Assembly: GCA_016705335.1 (NCBI GenBank)
Contig: JADIYN010000002.1
Span: 124,001 to 188,000 of the forward strand
DNA length: 64,000 nt
DNA from: Draconibacterium sp.
Lineage (GTDB): Bacteria > Bacteroidota > Bacteroidia > Bacteroidales > Prolixibacteraceae
Reading direction: 5' to 3'
Under the pieces are notes generated by a model. The model had not been told where the DNA came from, did not search any database, and saw nothing but the letters and a program-made list of their open reading frames with translations. This document shows, in pieces, positions 26,384 to 35,506 of this stretch (position 1 is its first letter; each line of letters starts with the position of its first letter). The position numbers and the translations under genes are program-made.

Positions 26384-28732
26384 TTAAACACCACGTTGTA
26401 ACGAAACAATTGCCTGCTGAATTGAAGCTTTATCCTGGTCTGAAATCCCTTCGGTTTCCAAAGCTTGCTGATAAACTTTCAATGCTTCCCGGGTTTTTCC
26501 GTCTTTCATATAAATATCAGCTAAAAAGCTAACAGCAGTCAAATATTGTGGGTGTATTTTCAGAAGTTCGTTAAGTGTTTTGATTGCTTCAGTTTTTTGA
26601 TTATTTTGAACCTGATAAAATGCCAGTGTGTACGCATATTTTGGTTCCTCCGGCTGATTTTCAGCGGCAATTTTTGCAAAATCAACTGCTTCTTTTATAT
26701 CACTGGAAGCTGAAATTACACTCAAATTATAAGCAGCAACTGCCTGGCTTGGATTTGCACGGAGTGCAGTTCTTAATGCTTGTTCAGCCTCGCTCAACTT
26801 CCCCTGCTCGGCTAATAGTAATCCTAAATTCAGGTTTGCAGCTTCGTTTTCAGGATCAACAACAAGTACTTTTTTCAAATTTTCTTCTGCCTTCGCAGTA
26901 TTGCCAATATACGAATAAAGTACACTGCTGTTTATCAAAGGCATTAACGATTCAGGATACAGGCGGGCCGCGGTTTCATACGATTCAAGTGCTTTACCTG
27001 CATCTCCCTGATTTTGGTAGAATAAACCGAGATTGTAATGCGAACTCCAGTCATCGGGGCGCGAAACCACCGATGTCATATATTCCTGAGTTGCCTTTGC
27101 AACCAATTCACTTTCAACCGCAGTAAACTGTTCTTTTGGGAAAAGTGCCAACGAACTTGCGGCAGAAATACGAACCAGGCGAATCTCATCGGTGCATGCG
27201 TTAAGCAGCGCTGTTTTTGCCTCCGCGCTTACATTGCCATTCAATTCAGCCGCAGCCGATGAACGAACTAATGGCGATTTACTTTTCAGTGCTTTAATAA
27301 TGGTTGCCCATTTCTGATCTTTATTGCAATTTCCCAACGTGCGAATAAAAGAAGCTGTAACTACTTCGTTTAAATCTTCTTTTTCAATGTGTTCCAAAAT
27401 TTTACGTAGGTTCGACCAATCGTTTAAACGGGCGCTTTTTAATAATTCTGCCCATTTCATTGTTTCTTCCTGGTAGTTCCCATTTTTACGCTTCTTCACA
27501 ATATTATTTGCCCATTCAGCTGATTTATCTGTGTGACACATGTTGCATGCGTTTGGCGAATCAAATAAGATTGTTGCCTCCGGCATCGGTGGCCTGAATG
27601 AGTGGTCGCTGCGATTCATATTTCCAAAAACTGTTTTTGGCATGTGGCAATTTATACAAACAGCCCCCGGACTTCCTGCCTCATGACCTGAATGTGCAAA
27701 AAAATCGGAGATCCTTTGGGCATGAGATTTTATACATGCATCATTTGGCTTGTCTTTAAATCTGTCACGCCCACTTGAAGTGTGGCACATAACACAATGT
27801 AACTGTCCGTTATCATTGCAAACATTCATCATCCAACCTGTATATGTATAGTTTTCGCCGAGGTCGCGTCCATCGGGATAAAAATCAGTATTATTGAGCA
27901 CGGTCAAATCATAATTATCAAAAAACTTTTCGCCAGGCATATAACTCGGTGTAATTGGGTGCATTTTCGCATGACAAGGTGCACACGACCAATTGTGTTG
28001 ATCGGGTGTAAATACTGATGTTGAAATCAATCCCAGTTCTTTCTGTTCTTCCCCTTCTTTTGCATTCTTAAAAATGCGCACATGATTTCCACTTGGTCCG
28101 TGGCAGGTTTCACAATTGATGCCAGGTTCGTTCCATGTTGAATTATATGTATCAGTTGTTAAATCGAAATTGGTTTGCAACTGACTGACATGACAACTGT
28201 AACACGATGAATTAAAATTATACATCCTGTCCCTCCATGGAAGTGCCTGATCTGTCATTCCTTCAGGAAAATGCCGAAGGGCAGACTGAGGATTATTGTA
28301 CCACGCTTTATCGTTTAAATTGTAGGCTAAAGGAATGGTTTGCAGTTTCCCTTTTTCGAGCGGTGTAAGAAAATAATAAACATTTTTACCTCCCAAAACC
28401 CAAACAACATCGTAGTTTCTGCTTTTCTCGCCATCCATTTCAACCATGGTTATTGTTGAATCTCCAATATTAATTTTATAGGTTTTTCCTTCAAGTGAAA
28501 AATCTTCACTATTTGGTAAGTTTTCATTTTTAACAAATTCTGCATTAACCGGCTGCATTGCTTTTCCGTGATGCGAGGGCGACCAAAGATCATAAAACTT
28601 CTCGTGGCATTCGATGCAACTCCCCGACCCCACATATTCGTTTTCCATATTTTGAGTATTTTGCCTTTTTGTGCATGAAACTGCAAAAAACACAAAAACA
28701 CCCAACCATAAAACCCAGTTTCGATTATTCAT
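26384..28732 (-). CDS. Multihaem c-type cytochrome with HEAT and TPR repeats
   Basis: 782 residues. A lipobox (AVSC, Cys20) anchors it. Residues 35-400 hold seven CXXCH haem sites (CIECH, CYSCH, CETCH, CAPCH, CVMCH, CINCH, CNMCH) in a cytochrome c554-like layout. An eighth reads CIKSH at about 333-337: one base change (TGT to TCT, codon at 27725-27727) would have removed the second Cys. Residues 415-540 look like HEAT repeats and 550-780 contain TPRs (AKALESYETAARLYPESL, AEQALRTALRANPS). Likely an electron-transfer lipoprotein with a protein-interaction scaffold; the electron partner is unknown. Confidence 0.88.
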   Translation of the reverse strand: MNNRNWVLWLGVFVFFAVSCTKRQNTQNMENEYVGSGSCIECHEKFYDLWSPSHHGKAMQPVNAEFVKNENLPNSEDFSLEGKTYKINIGDSTITMVEMDGEKSRNYDVVWVLGGKNVYYFLTPLEKGKLQTIPLAYNLNDKAWYNNPQSALRHFPEGMTDQALPWRDRMYNFNSSCYSCHVSQLQTNFDLTTDTYNSTWNEPGINCETCHGPSGNHVRIFKNAKEGEEQKELGLISTSVFTPDQHNWSCAPCHAKMHPITPSYMPGEKFFDNYDLTVLNNTDFYPDGRDLGENYTYTGWMMNVCNDNGQLHCVMCHTSSGRDRFKDKPNDACIKSHAQRISDFFAHSGHEAGSPGAVCINCHMPKTVFGNMNRSDHSFRPPMPEATILFDSPNACNMCHTDKSAEWANNIVKKRKNGNYQEETMKWAELLKSARLNDWSNLRKILEHIEKEDLNEVVTASFIRTLGNCNKDQKWATIIKALKSKSPLVRSSAAAELNGNVSAEAKTALLNACTDEIRLVRISAASSLALFPKEQFTAVESELVAKATQEYMTSVVSRPDDWSSHYNLGLFYQNQGDAGKALESYETAARLYPESLMPLINSSVLYSYIGNTAKAEENLKKVLVVDPENEAANLNLGLLLAEQGKLSEAEQALRTALRANPSQAVAAYNLSVISASSDIKEAVDFAKIAAENQPEEPKYAYTLAFYQVQNNQKTEAIKTLNELLKIHPQYLTAVSFLADIYMKDGKTREALKVYQQALETEGISDQDKASIQQAIVSLQRGV

Positions 28733-28806
28733 AATCCAGTATATATTCCTTACAAATATTGCAAAAATTCGGTAAAGATTAAGTTTTATGCTTTTGCTGA
28801 AAAAAT

Positions 28807-28814
28807 TACATTTG
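28807..28814 (+). promoter_or_regulatory. -7 box for the dehydrogenase gene
   Basis: TACATTTG matches TAnnTTTG; TTTT lies 19 bases upstream. It would leave a leader of about 150 bases before the ATG at 28973. I see no recognisable riboswitch in that leader. Confidence 0.45.
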
Positions 28815-28972
28815 TAGCAATCTCTGTATGAGTAACTTTCAAAATAATTTTAATATTGAAGTAAAACTTTACACATCAGTTCATTAAAAAGAGATAATCA
28901 GAAATAAAACTTTTTACACTCACTTATAAAGAGTAAAACCTATTTTAGCAGAAACAAAAATCACAGTTTATT

Positions 28973-30181
28973 ATGAGAATCGGAATCCTTCGTGAAAATA
29001 AAACACCAATCGACAAGCGAGTGCCATTAACTCCTGAACAATGTGTTGAAGTTCAGGATAAATTTCCCGGTATTACAGTTGTCGTTCAACCCAGTAAAGT
29101 GCGCTGCTTTAATGATTCCGAATATGAATCACTGGGAATAGAAATTAAGCAAGATTTAAGCGACTGCGATATATTATTAGGAGTAAAAGAAGTTAAAATT
29201 GAAGATTTTCTGGAAGGAAAGAAATATTTATTTTTCTCGCATGTTATTAAGAAACAAGCATATAACAAGAAATTAATACAAACTGTTTTAAGAAAAAATA
29301 TCCAACTAATTGACTATGAAGTATTGACTGATAATGAAGGACTGAGGATAATCGGGTTTGGACGGTTCGCTGGGTTGGTTGGAGCATACAATGGAATAAG
29401 GGCATTTGGATTGCGAAACAAATTTTTTGAATTAAAACCTGCTTACTTGTGTGATAATTTGGAGGAAATGTTTAAACAACTGGATTCCATTGACTTGCCA
29501 CCAATTAAAATTTCATTAACCGGAAATGGAAGAGTTGCCAACGGAGTGCTTGAAGTTCTAGGCTACCTTAATATTATGCGTTTGTCTCCTGAAGAGTATC
29601 TTGAAATTGAAACGCCGGAAATTCCGGTTTTTGTACAGTTGTTGCCTGATGATTATGTATGCAGGAAAAATGGCTATGAATTTGATCTGTTTCATTTCTA
29701 TACTCATCCTGAAGAATATGAAAATTCTTTTCTTCCTTTTGCTAAGGAAACCGATTTATTGCTTGCATCAGCATACTGGGATCCCAAAGCTCCCGTACTG
29801 TTTACTACCGATGATATGAAGCAGGCGACGTTCAGAATATCAGTAATTTCTGATATTACCTGCGATATTGAGGGTTCAGTCCCATCTACAAAACGTGCAT
29901 CATTAATCGACGATCCATATTATGACTACAATCCTGAAACCGGTGAACTTGAACCTGCATTTTCTTCAAAGAAAAATATTACTGTTCAGGCAGTTGATAA
30001 TTTGCCTTGTGAATTGCCTAAAGATGCTTCACTCGACTTTGGACAGAACTTAATCGACAAAGTTTTTCCAAGTCTTTTCGGAGAAGATACTGACGGAATT
30101 ATTGAAAGGGCAAGCATTACAAAAAACGGAAAACTTACTCCTCGGTTTGAATATTTACAGGATTTTGCTGATGGTAAATAA
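28973..30181 (+). CDS. NAD-dependent saccharopine/alanine dehydrogenase-family protein
   Basis: 402 residues. The AlaDh/PNT N-terminal domain begins MRIGILRENKTPIDKRVPLTPEQ, with the substrate-binding Arg/Lys pattern. ILLGVKEVK and FFSHVIKKQ follow. The central nucleotide-binding part has SLTGNGRVANGVLEVL in place of the usual GxGxxG. ISDITCDIEGSVPST near residue 290 is conserved in lysine-forming saccharopine dehydrogenases. The reaction is NAD-linked reduction or oxidation at an amino-acid alpha carbon; whether the substrate is saccharopine is not certain. Confidence 0.8.
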   Translation: MRIGILRENKTPIDKRVPLTPEQCVEVQDKFPGITVVVQPSKVRCFNDSEYESLGIEIKQDLSDCDILLGVKEVKIEDFLEGKKYLFFSHVIKKQAYNKKLIQTVLRKNIQLIDYEVLTDNEGLRIIGFGRFAGLVGAYNGIRAFGLRNKFFELKPAYLCDNLEEMFKQLDSIDLPPIKISLTGNGRVANGVLEVLGYLNIMRLSPEEYLEIETPEIPVFVQLLPDDYVCRKNGYEFDLFHFYTHPEEYENSFLPFAKETDLLLASAYWDPKAPVLFTTDDMKQATFRISVISDITCDIEGSVPSTKRASLIDDPYYDYNPETGELEPAFSSKKNITVQAVDNLPCELPKDASLDFGQNLIDKVFPSLFGEDTDGIIERASITKNGKLTPRFEYLQDFADGK

Positions 30182-30183
30182 AT

Positions 30184-30219
30184 AAAAAAAGCCATCCGCT
30201 GCAAAACGAATGGCTTTAA
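30184..30219 (+). terminator. Intrinsic terminator
   Basis: AAAGCCAT and ATGGCTTT form a stem around a 13-base loop just after the dehydrogenase stop. The T tract is weak on the plus strand, but the A run makes it stronger for the minus-strand MFS gene. Confidence 0.55.
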
Positions 30220-30267
30220 TAATACCAAATTGATTTATAAAAACATCTGTACAGATACAGACATGAA

Positions 30268-31563
30268 TTATATTTTTAGTTTATCATCAGCACGTTTTGT
30301 TACTTTACTACCAATTAAAGCATAGAATAACAAGTAGGCCAAACCTCCAAACATTACCCAATAACTTGGGATAAATCCGGCAACGTCAGCAATCCAGTTT
30401 TGAAGTAAAGGTAATAGACCTCCACCACAAACCATTACCATAAAAATACCAGATGCCGCAGCCAAATACTTGCCTAATCCTTCAACTGCCAGGTTGAAAA
30501 TACCACCCCACATAATTGAAGTACACAAGCCTACCAACACCAAAAACATTGCGTTTATTGGTACTTCCGTCAAACCAAATGAAAGCATTCCTGTAGCAGT
30601 TCTTTGCATTACAGGTATTTCGACCATTGTTGAGGTTGGGAAGAATATTGCTGCAAGAACCAATACCATACCAACAAATGAGGCTACGGATAACATCGTC
30701 TTACTTGAAACTTTACCTCCAATTGAAGCTCCAATTAACCTACCCGCCAACATGAGCAACCAGTATGTACCGGCAACAAATCCGGCAACAGTAGGGCCAA
30801 TTTCAGGAACGTCAGAAAGCCAGAATATCATGGTTCCGGGAACCCCAACTTCAACACCTACATAAACAAAAATACCAACAGCACCTAAAATAAAATGACG
30901 GAACTTCATTGCCCCTGACATTAAATCTTTTAAAGGTTCTTTGGCATATTCAATACTGGGCTCAGGAATTTTAACGCCAAGCAGAACAAAGAAAACGAGT
31001 GCGAAGATTCCCATTGCAATGTACATTACCGGAAATATATCGGTAATTTGTGCTTTGGCTGCTTCCCCAATTAAAATACCTACAAATGCAGGAGTAATAG
31101 TAGCCATAACAGAGTTGAACGAACCTCCAACCTGGATTAACTGATTACCTTTGTTTCCACCACCACCTAAGGTATTAAGCATTGGATTTACAACTGTATT
31201 TAACAATGTCATTGAAAAACCTGCAACAAATGCTCCTAAAAGATAAACAGCAAATGCAGTTTCCTGACTAACATGGCCAGAAAAAAACTGAATTCCGACA
31301 CCAATAAATCCAACTGCAATTGCAATTAGTGCAGTCTTTTTATATCCAATTCTTTGTAGAAGAAGACCTCCGGGAATTCCCATAACTGCATAAGCAATAA
31401 AGTTTGCAGCATTACCTAACATCCCCAGGAAGTTACTGGCTCCAAACTGAGATTTCAATACAACACCCATTGGTGCAGCCAAATTGGTAACAAATGCGAT
31501 CATTCCAAAAAGTAAGATCATCATAATAATAGGTACCGTGTAATTTTGTTTTTTAGCTTCCAT
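30268..31563 (-). CDS. MFS sugar permease, FucP/GlcP-GalP-like
   Basis: 431 residues with twelve TM helices. Blocks FGMIAFVTNLAAPMGVVL, AVMGIPGGLLLQRIGYKK (the MFS loop 2-3 motif), FNSVMATITPAFVG and WGGIFNLAVEGLGKYLAAAS resemble the fucose/glucose/galactose proton symporters. It lies 205 bases downstream of galK on the same strand, so galactose is the likely substrate (inference from context). Confidence 0.87.
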   Translation of the reverse strand: MEAKKQNYTVPIIMMILLFGMIAFVTNLAAPMGVVLKSQFGASNFLGMLGNAANFIAYAVMGIPGGLLLQRIGYKKTALIAIAVGFIGVGIQFFSGHVSQETAFAVYLLGAFVAGFSMTLLNTVVNPMLNTLGGGGNKGNQLIQVGGSFNSVMATITPAFVGILIGEAAKAQITDIFPVMYIAMGIFALVFFVLLGVKIPEPSIEYAKEPLKDLMSGAMKFRHFILGAVGIFVYVGVEVGVPGTMIFWLSDVPEIGPTVAGFVAGTYWLLMLAGRLIGASIGGKVSSKTMLSVASFVGMVLVLAAIFFPTSTMVEIPVMQRTATGMLSFGLTEVPINAMFLVLVGLCTSIMWGGIFNLAVEGLGKYLAAASGIFMVMVCGGGLLPLLQNWIADVAGFIPSYWVMFGGLAYLLFYALIGSKVTKRADDKLKI

Positions 31564-31768
31564 AAATGATTTTTAATTGATTTTAGTTGATAAAATTTAT
31601 TCTATTTGATAATTCCTTTGGTTTATGTTATTTTCAACTGTAAATGTAAAAATTGTAACAACCGTAGCATTTTATAGGCAAAGATAAAATAACGTATCTA
31701 ATAGCCATCTTTTATGCTTCCTTTTTTGTTGTACCAAAAATCTTTTCAGTTGAATCCGCTTTAACTTC

Positions 31769-33058
31769 CTACAAATCAAGCTTTACAGCTCCTTTAGCCC
31801 TGATAAATAATTTATGACAGGTTCCTTTTCCATAGACATGTTCAAGTGTTTTTACATATTCGTCCAATTTATTTTGCGGAACAAAAGCCTGAATTGTACC
31901 ACCAAATCCACCACCATGAACACGCCACGCACCCGAGCCTTTCAAAATCATTTCGCTAAGTGCAAGTGCCAAAGAAACTACCTGCTCGTCTTTATGTACA
32001 ACATCAAAAATATTTTGATTATACATGTATGAACTGTAACCAGATTCAACAACCATTTTTAAGAAAGACTGAAAGTCGTTATTCTCAAGTGCTGCAACTT
32101 GTTCAACTACCCTCGCATTATCACCCTGAAAATGATATGCACGAAGAATTGCCCTGTCACCTGTCCTTTCACGGATTATTGGAATGTTTTCAACTATCTG
32201 TTCCAAAGTAACCTCCCTTAAAACCTTAGCACCCAATACAGCTGCCACCGATTTCATTTCAGTTGGCAATGATGCATATTCAGCCTGGGAAGCAGCATCA
32301 TCATGACCGCCGCCAACATCGGTAATTACAAGGGCAAAACCTGTTGAAACAAAATCAAAATCAACTTCCTTTACAATTGGGTTTGCAGGATCTTTAAAAT
32401 CGATGGTAATTAATCCACCCACCGAACAAGCTGTTTGATCCATCAATCCGCAAGGTTTTCCGAAATAATTATTTTCGCTCCACTGACCGATAATTGCATT
32501 TTCAACAGCACTCATTTTACCATCGTTAAACAGATTGTTAATGATTGCACCAACCAAAACTTCAAATGAAGCAGATGAACTCAAACCCGAACCTTTTGGC
32601 ACCCTTCCTTCAATACAAGCGTCGAAGCCTCCGATTTTATAACCATTTTCTTTCATTTTGGCTGCAATACCTTTTACCAGCGAAGTAGAAGTATAAAATT
32701 CAGAATCGTTTGGTTTGAAATAGGTAAGTTCAACCTGAAATTCAGGGTATCCCGCAGATATTATTCGAATTGTATTTGTTCCGTTTGCCGCGGCAACAGC
32801 AATATTATCGAGATTAACAGCACCTGCCAAAACCCGTCCGTAGTTATGATCAGTGTGGTTTCCGCCAATTTCTGTCCGGCCGGGTGAACTAAACAGTTGA
32901 ACATCATCCGCCATAAAAGCACTTTCAAAATCATACATCAATTTTGTATATCTTTCAGACTGTTCTTTTAAGATATTTACATCTGTTCCGTACAATTCCT
33001 TAAACAACGGATGATTTCCGCCATTAATCTTTTCAATCAAACTGCTAATTTTTGTCAT
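31769..33058 (-). CDS. galK: Galactokinase
   Basis: 429 residues of the GHMP kinase family. The galactokinase signature SSPGRTEIGGNHTDHN is at about residues 57-72. The ATP-binding motif GRVPKGSGLSSSASFE is at about 150-165. The C-terminal GHMP motif is GSGAWRVHGGGFGGTIQAF. Asp in LMDQTACSVGG is the likely catalytic base. It phosphorylates alpha-D-galactose at C1, the first Leloir step. Its promoter carries an ACTGGT operator. Confidence 0.95.
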   Translation of the reverse strand: MTKISSLIEKINGGNHPLFKELYGTDVNILKEQSERYTKLMYDFESAFMADDVQLFSSPGRTEIGGNHTDHNYGRVLAGAVNLDNIAVAAANGTNTIRIISAGYPEFQVELTYFKPNDSEFYTSTSLVKGIAAKMKENGYKIGGFDACIEGRVPKGSGLSSSASFEVLVGAIINNLFNDGKMSAVENAIIGQWSENNYFGKPCGLMDQTACSVGGLITIDFKDPANPIVKEVDFDFVSTGFALVITDVGGGHDDAASQAEYASLPTEMKSVAAVLGAKVLREVTLEQIVENIPIIRERTGDRAILRAYHFQGDNARVVEQVAALENNDFQSFLKMVVESGYSSYMYNQNIFDVVHKDEQVVSLALALSEMILKGSGAWRVHGGGFGGTIQAFVPQNKLDEYVKTLEHVYGKGTCHKLFIRAKGAVKLDL

Positions 33059-33131
33059 AATATTTTATTGATTCTATTTATAATTAAATTGGTTCTATTT
33101 CTCGCTTTTAGTTTTTTCAAATATAAAGTAA

Positions 33132-33147
33132 ACTGGTAGGCACCAGT
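33132..33147. promoter_or_regulatory. Operator, ACTGGT inverted repeat at galK
   Basis: ACTGGT (33132-33137), AGGC, ACCAGT (33142-33147) form a perfect dyad. It covers the expected galK transcription start, six bases downstream of the -7 box, so a bound repressor would block transcription. The same half-site recurs at 34283 beside gntR and galM. Confidence 0.65.
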
Positions 33148-33152
33148 AGGGA

Positions 33153-33160
33153 CAAAAGTA
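33153..33160 (-). promoter_or_regulatory. galK -7 box
   Basis: The minus strand reads TACTTTTG. A possible -33 element (TTTG on the minus strand at 33181-33178) is 17 bases away, slightly closer than usual. Confidence 0.6.
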
Positions 33161-33213
33161 TATTTAAAATGTATTTTCAAATATGGTAAAATGATTTAAA
33201 AAACATTTAAATA

Positions 33214-34218
33214 TTACAAACTATTTCGAATAATCAATTTCGATGGATTTCGAAAATGACCTGCCTTCCTGCTTAACACCATATCGGCCAGCGTTTTACC
33301 CATTTCAACAAAATCAGATGAAATAGTAGTAATTCCCCCGGCAACAACTTCTTTAAGTACAGTGTCATTAAATGAGACAATTCCAAATTTCTTTCCCAGT
33401 TTGTATTTGTACTCTTTTGCAATTTTAACCATTTCAACTAAATCGTTATCCGAAATCACAAAATAAGCTTCATATAATTCAGGCTTCAAACCTTCAAGTG
33501 ATTTTACAACCTGGTGGTTAAAACCGTTTTCAATACAGAATCTTTCAAATCCCTTAACACGTTCTCCCGGCTCTTTTCCACCGGCATGTACAAAAATTAA
33601 TTTTCTGTATTTCTTTAATAAAAAAAGCCCCTGATTTAATGCATCATAAAAGTCATTTTCAAAATCCTGATAAAGAGCGGGATACATTCTTAAATCGGGT
33701 TTTAACCGATCTAAAACATACACTTTATCTTTTGGTAATTTAGAAAGTAAATGGCTTGTATTATCAAAAGTAGCCGGCATAATAACATAAGAAGTATAAT
33801 TACCAATGCTTTCTGTAACAAGACTTTTAAATACTTTAAAGTTAAAATGATGAAAATAAATATCAACCACACCTTTCAATTTAAAACTTGTTATCAGCGA
33901 GTTATACAAATCTTCCTTAAAAGAGTTCAATTCATCGAAAAGAACAAAAATATTCTCTTCATAAGTAATTTCTGATGTAATAACATAATACCCTTTTCCG
34001 GGTTGACTTAAAAGTACGCCTCTGGCTTTTAACTCACTAAAAGCAAGCATTACGGTATCTCTGCTCAAATTTAATTTCGAACATATTTCATTTATTGATG
34101 GAACTTTATCCCCTTTTTTAAGTGCTTTTTTTTCGATTGCCAAAAGAAGAGAATTAACAATTTGCCTGTATTTTGGCAGCGAAGATTTTGGATCGATATA
34201 TACAATGCGCTTTAACAT
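33214..34218 (-). CDS. GntR-type regulator with sugar-binding domain
   Basis: 334 residues. The N-terminal GntR winged helix (about 10-75) has LPKYRQIVNSLLLAIEKKAL, DKVPSINEICSKLNLSRDT and MLAFSELKARGVL. The C-terminal part (about 85-334) resembles a LacI-type periplasmic-binding-protein fold with TSYVIMPATFD, KLIFVHAGGKEPGERVKGFE and FGIVSFNDTVLKEVVAGG. It probably represses or activates galactose genes on binding a galactose-derived ligand. It lies between galK and galM, and ACTGGT sites occur in both promoter regions. Confidence 0.87.
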   Translation of the reverse strand: MLKRIVYIDPKSSLPKYRQIVNSLLLAIEKKALKKGDKVPSINEICSKLNLSRDTVMLAFSELKARGVLLSQPGKGYYVITSEITYEENIFVLFDELNSFKEDLYNSLITSFKLKGVVDIYFHHFNFKVFKSLVTESIGNYTSYVIMPATFDNTSHLLSKLPKDKVYVLDRLKPDLRMYPALYQDFENDFYDALNQGLFLLKKYRKLIFVHAGGKEPGERVKGFERFCIENGFNHQVVKSLEGLKPELYEAYFVISDNDLVEMVKIAKEYKYKLGKKFGIVSFNDTVLKEVVAGGITTISSDFVEMGKTLADMVLSRKAGHFRNPSKLIIRNSL

Positions 34219-34236
34219 TGGTTAGTTAGATTTTTA

Positions 34237-34244
34237 CAAAAGTA
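34237..34244 (-). promoter_or_regulatory. gntR -7 box
   Basis: The minus strand reads TACTTTTG, 18 bases before the gntR ATG at 34218. Confidence 0.5.
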
Positions 34245-34282
34245 AAAAGATTAATGATTAAAAAAGCATGTTATAAAACACT

Positions 34283-34298
34283 ACCAGTACCAACCAGT
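34283..34298. promoter_or_regulatory. Second ACCAGT site in the gntR-galM divergent region
   Basis: ACCAGT (34283-34288), four bases, ACCAGT (34293-34298). On the minus strand AAACTGGTTGGTACTGGTAG aligns with AAACTGGTAGGCACCAGTAG at galK, with differences only in the centre. The second half is in direct rather than inverted order. It sits between the two divergent promoters. Confidence 0.6.
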
Positions 34299-34353
34299 TT
34301 GCTTTCTCTTTTTTTGCACCTTTGAGTTTTCTCATCAATAAAACATTATAAAT

Positions 34354-35401
34354 ATGAAAATTGAAACAACAACTTTTGGACAATTACCAGATGGTAGCTC
34401 AGTTAAGCTTTTTACACTTAAAAACGAAAATAAACTTGTTGTAAAAATTGCCAGTTACGGAGCAATAATTACAAGTATAGAAATGCCCGATATTTCTGGA
34501 AATGTTGAAAATATTGTTTGTGGTTTTGACAAACTGGAAACTTATATTAGCGATGAATACCTGGGCAGTTACCCCTATTTTGGAGCTATTATTGGCCGTT
34601 TTGGAAACCGAATTGCAAAAGGAAATCTTGAAATTGATGGAAAATTATACAAAATGGCAATCAATAACGGCCCCAACCATTTACACGGTGGAAAAATAGG
34701 TTTCGACCGCCGGTTGTTTGATGCTGAAGTTTTTGAAAACGAAAAAGAAATTGGTGTAAAATTAACGTATTTAAGCCCCGACATGGAGGAGAATTACCCT
34801 GGAAACCTTAAAGTTATTTGCATTTACACGTTAAATAATAAAAATGAATTGGGTATTGAATATATAGCTGAGACAGATAAAACCACAGTTGTAAATTTAA
34901 CCAATCATACCTACTTTAATTTAACCGCCGGAAAAGAAAACATTTTGAATCATGAACTGGAGTTAACAGCCACAAAAATGACTGAAATGACAGACCAGAT
35001 TCCAACCGGCAAAATTATTCCGGTAGCCGGAACACCTTTTGATTTTAATATTTCGAAAAAAATAAACCACCGCATGTCGGAAGTGCCTATGGGATATGAT
35101 GATAACTTTGTTTTGGACAATGAATCGGGTAAATTGAAATATATCGGGACATTAAAAGAAACAAAAAGCGGCAGAAAAGTTGAAGTACTCACAACTCAGC
35201 CCGGCGTTCAGGTTTACACAGGTTACTGGAACCCTGAATTAATTATTGATGGAAAGAAAAAAATTTGGCAGCTTTTCAGGAATCGCCCTTGAAACGCAGC
35301 ACTACCCTGACTCGGTTAACCAACCTGGTTTTCCGTCAACAGTTTTAAATCCCGGCGAAAAATATAACGAAACCACAATTTATAGGTTTATAACCGAATA
35401 A
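34354..35401 (+). CDS. galM: Aldose 1-epimerase (mutarotase), frameshifted
   Basis: Interconverts alpha- and beta-galactose before galactokinase acts. Motifs: FGAIIGRFGNRIAKG, NNGPNHLHGGKIGFDRRLF (catalytic His region), VVNLTNHTYFNLTAG (second catalytic His), PVAGTPFDFN and, in the next frame, FSGIALETQHYPDSVNQPGF with the catalytic Glu. The A run at 35257-35263 has one base too many; removing one A gives KKKFGSFSGIALETQHYP and the stop at 35399-35401. Length after repair is about 348 residues, normal for the family. No signal peptide, so cytoplasmic. Confidence 0.92.
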
Positions 35402-35403
35402 TT

Positions 35404-35430
35404 TAAAAGCCCGAAACCCGGGCTTTTTTT
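35404..35430 (+). terminator. Intrinsic terminator after galM
   Basis: AAAAGCCCG and CGGGCTTTT pair around AAACC, with a seven-T tail. Confidence 0.85.
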
Positions 35431-35470
35431 ATCATGCAATTTTACTCTCCCAATTTGACATTTTTTTATG

Positions 35471-35478
35471 TAAGTTTG
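35471..35478 (+). promoter_or_regulatory. -7 box of the acyl-CoA ligase gene
   Basis: TAAGTTTG matches TAnnTTTG, 28 bases before the ATG at 35507. A TTTG lies only 13 bases upstream, too close for a normal -33 element. Confidence 0.4.
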
Positions 35479-35506
35479 GGTTAACTTAAATTCTATTCAT
35501 ACCATT

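Noticed and set aside
28815..28972. Lysine riboswitch before the dehydrogenase-family gene
   Set aside because: The leader lacks the conserved helical junction and the size of a lysine riboswitch; it is mostly unstructured AT-rich sequence.
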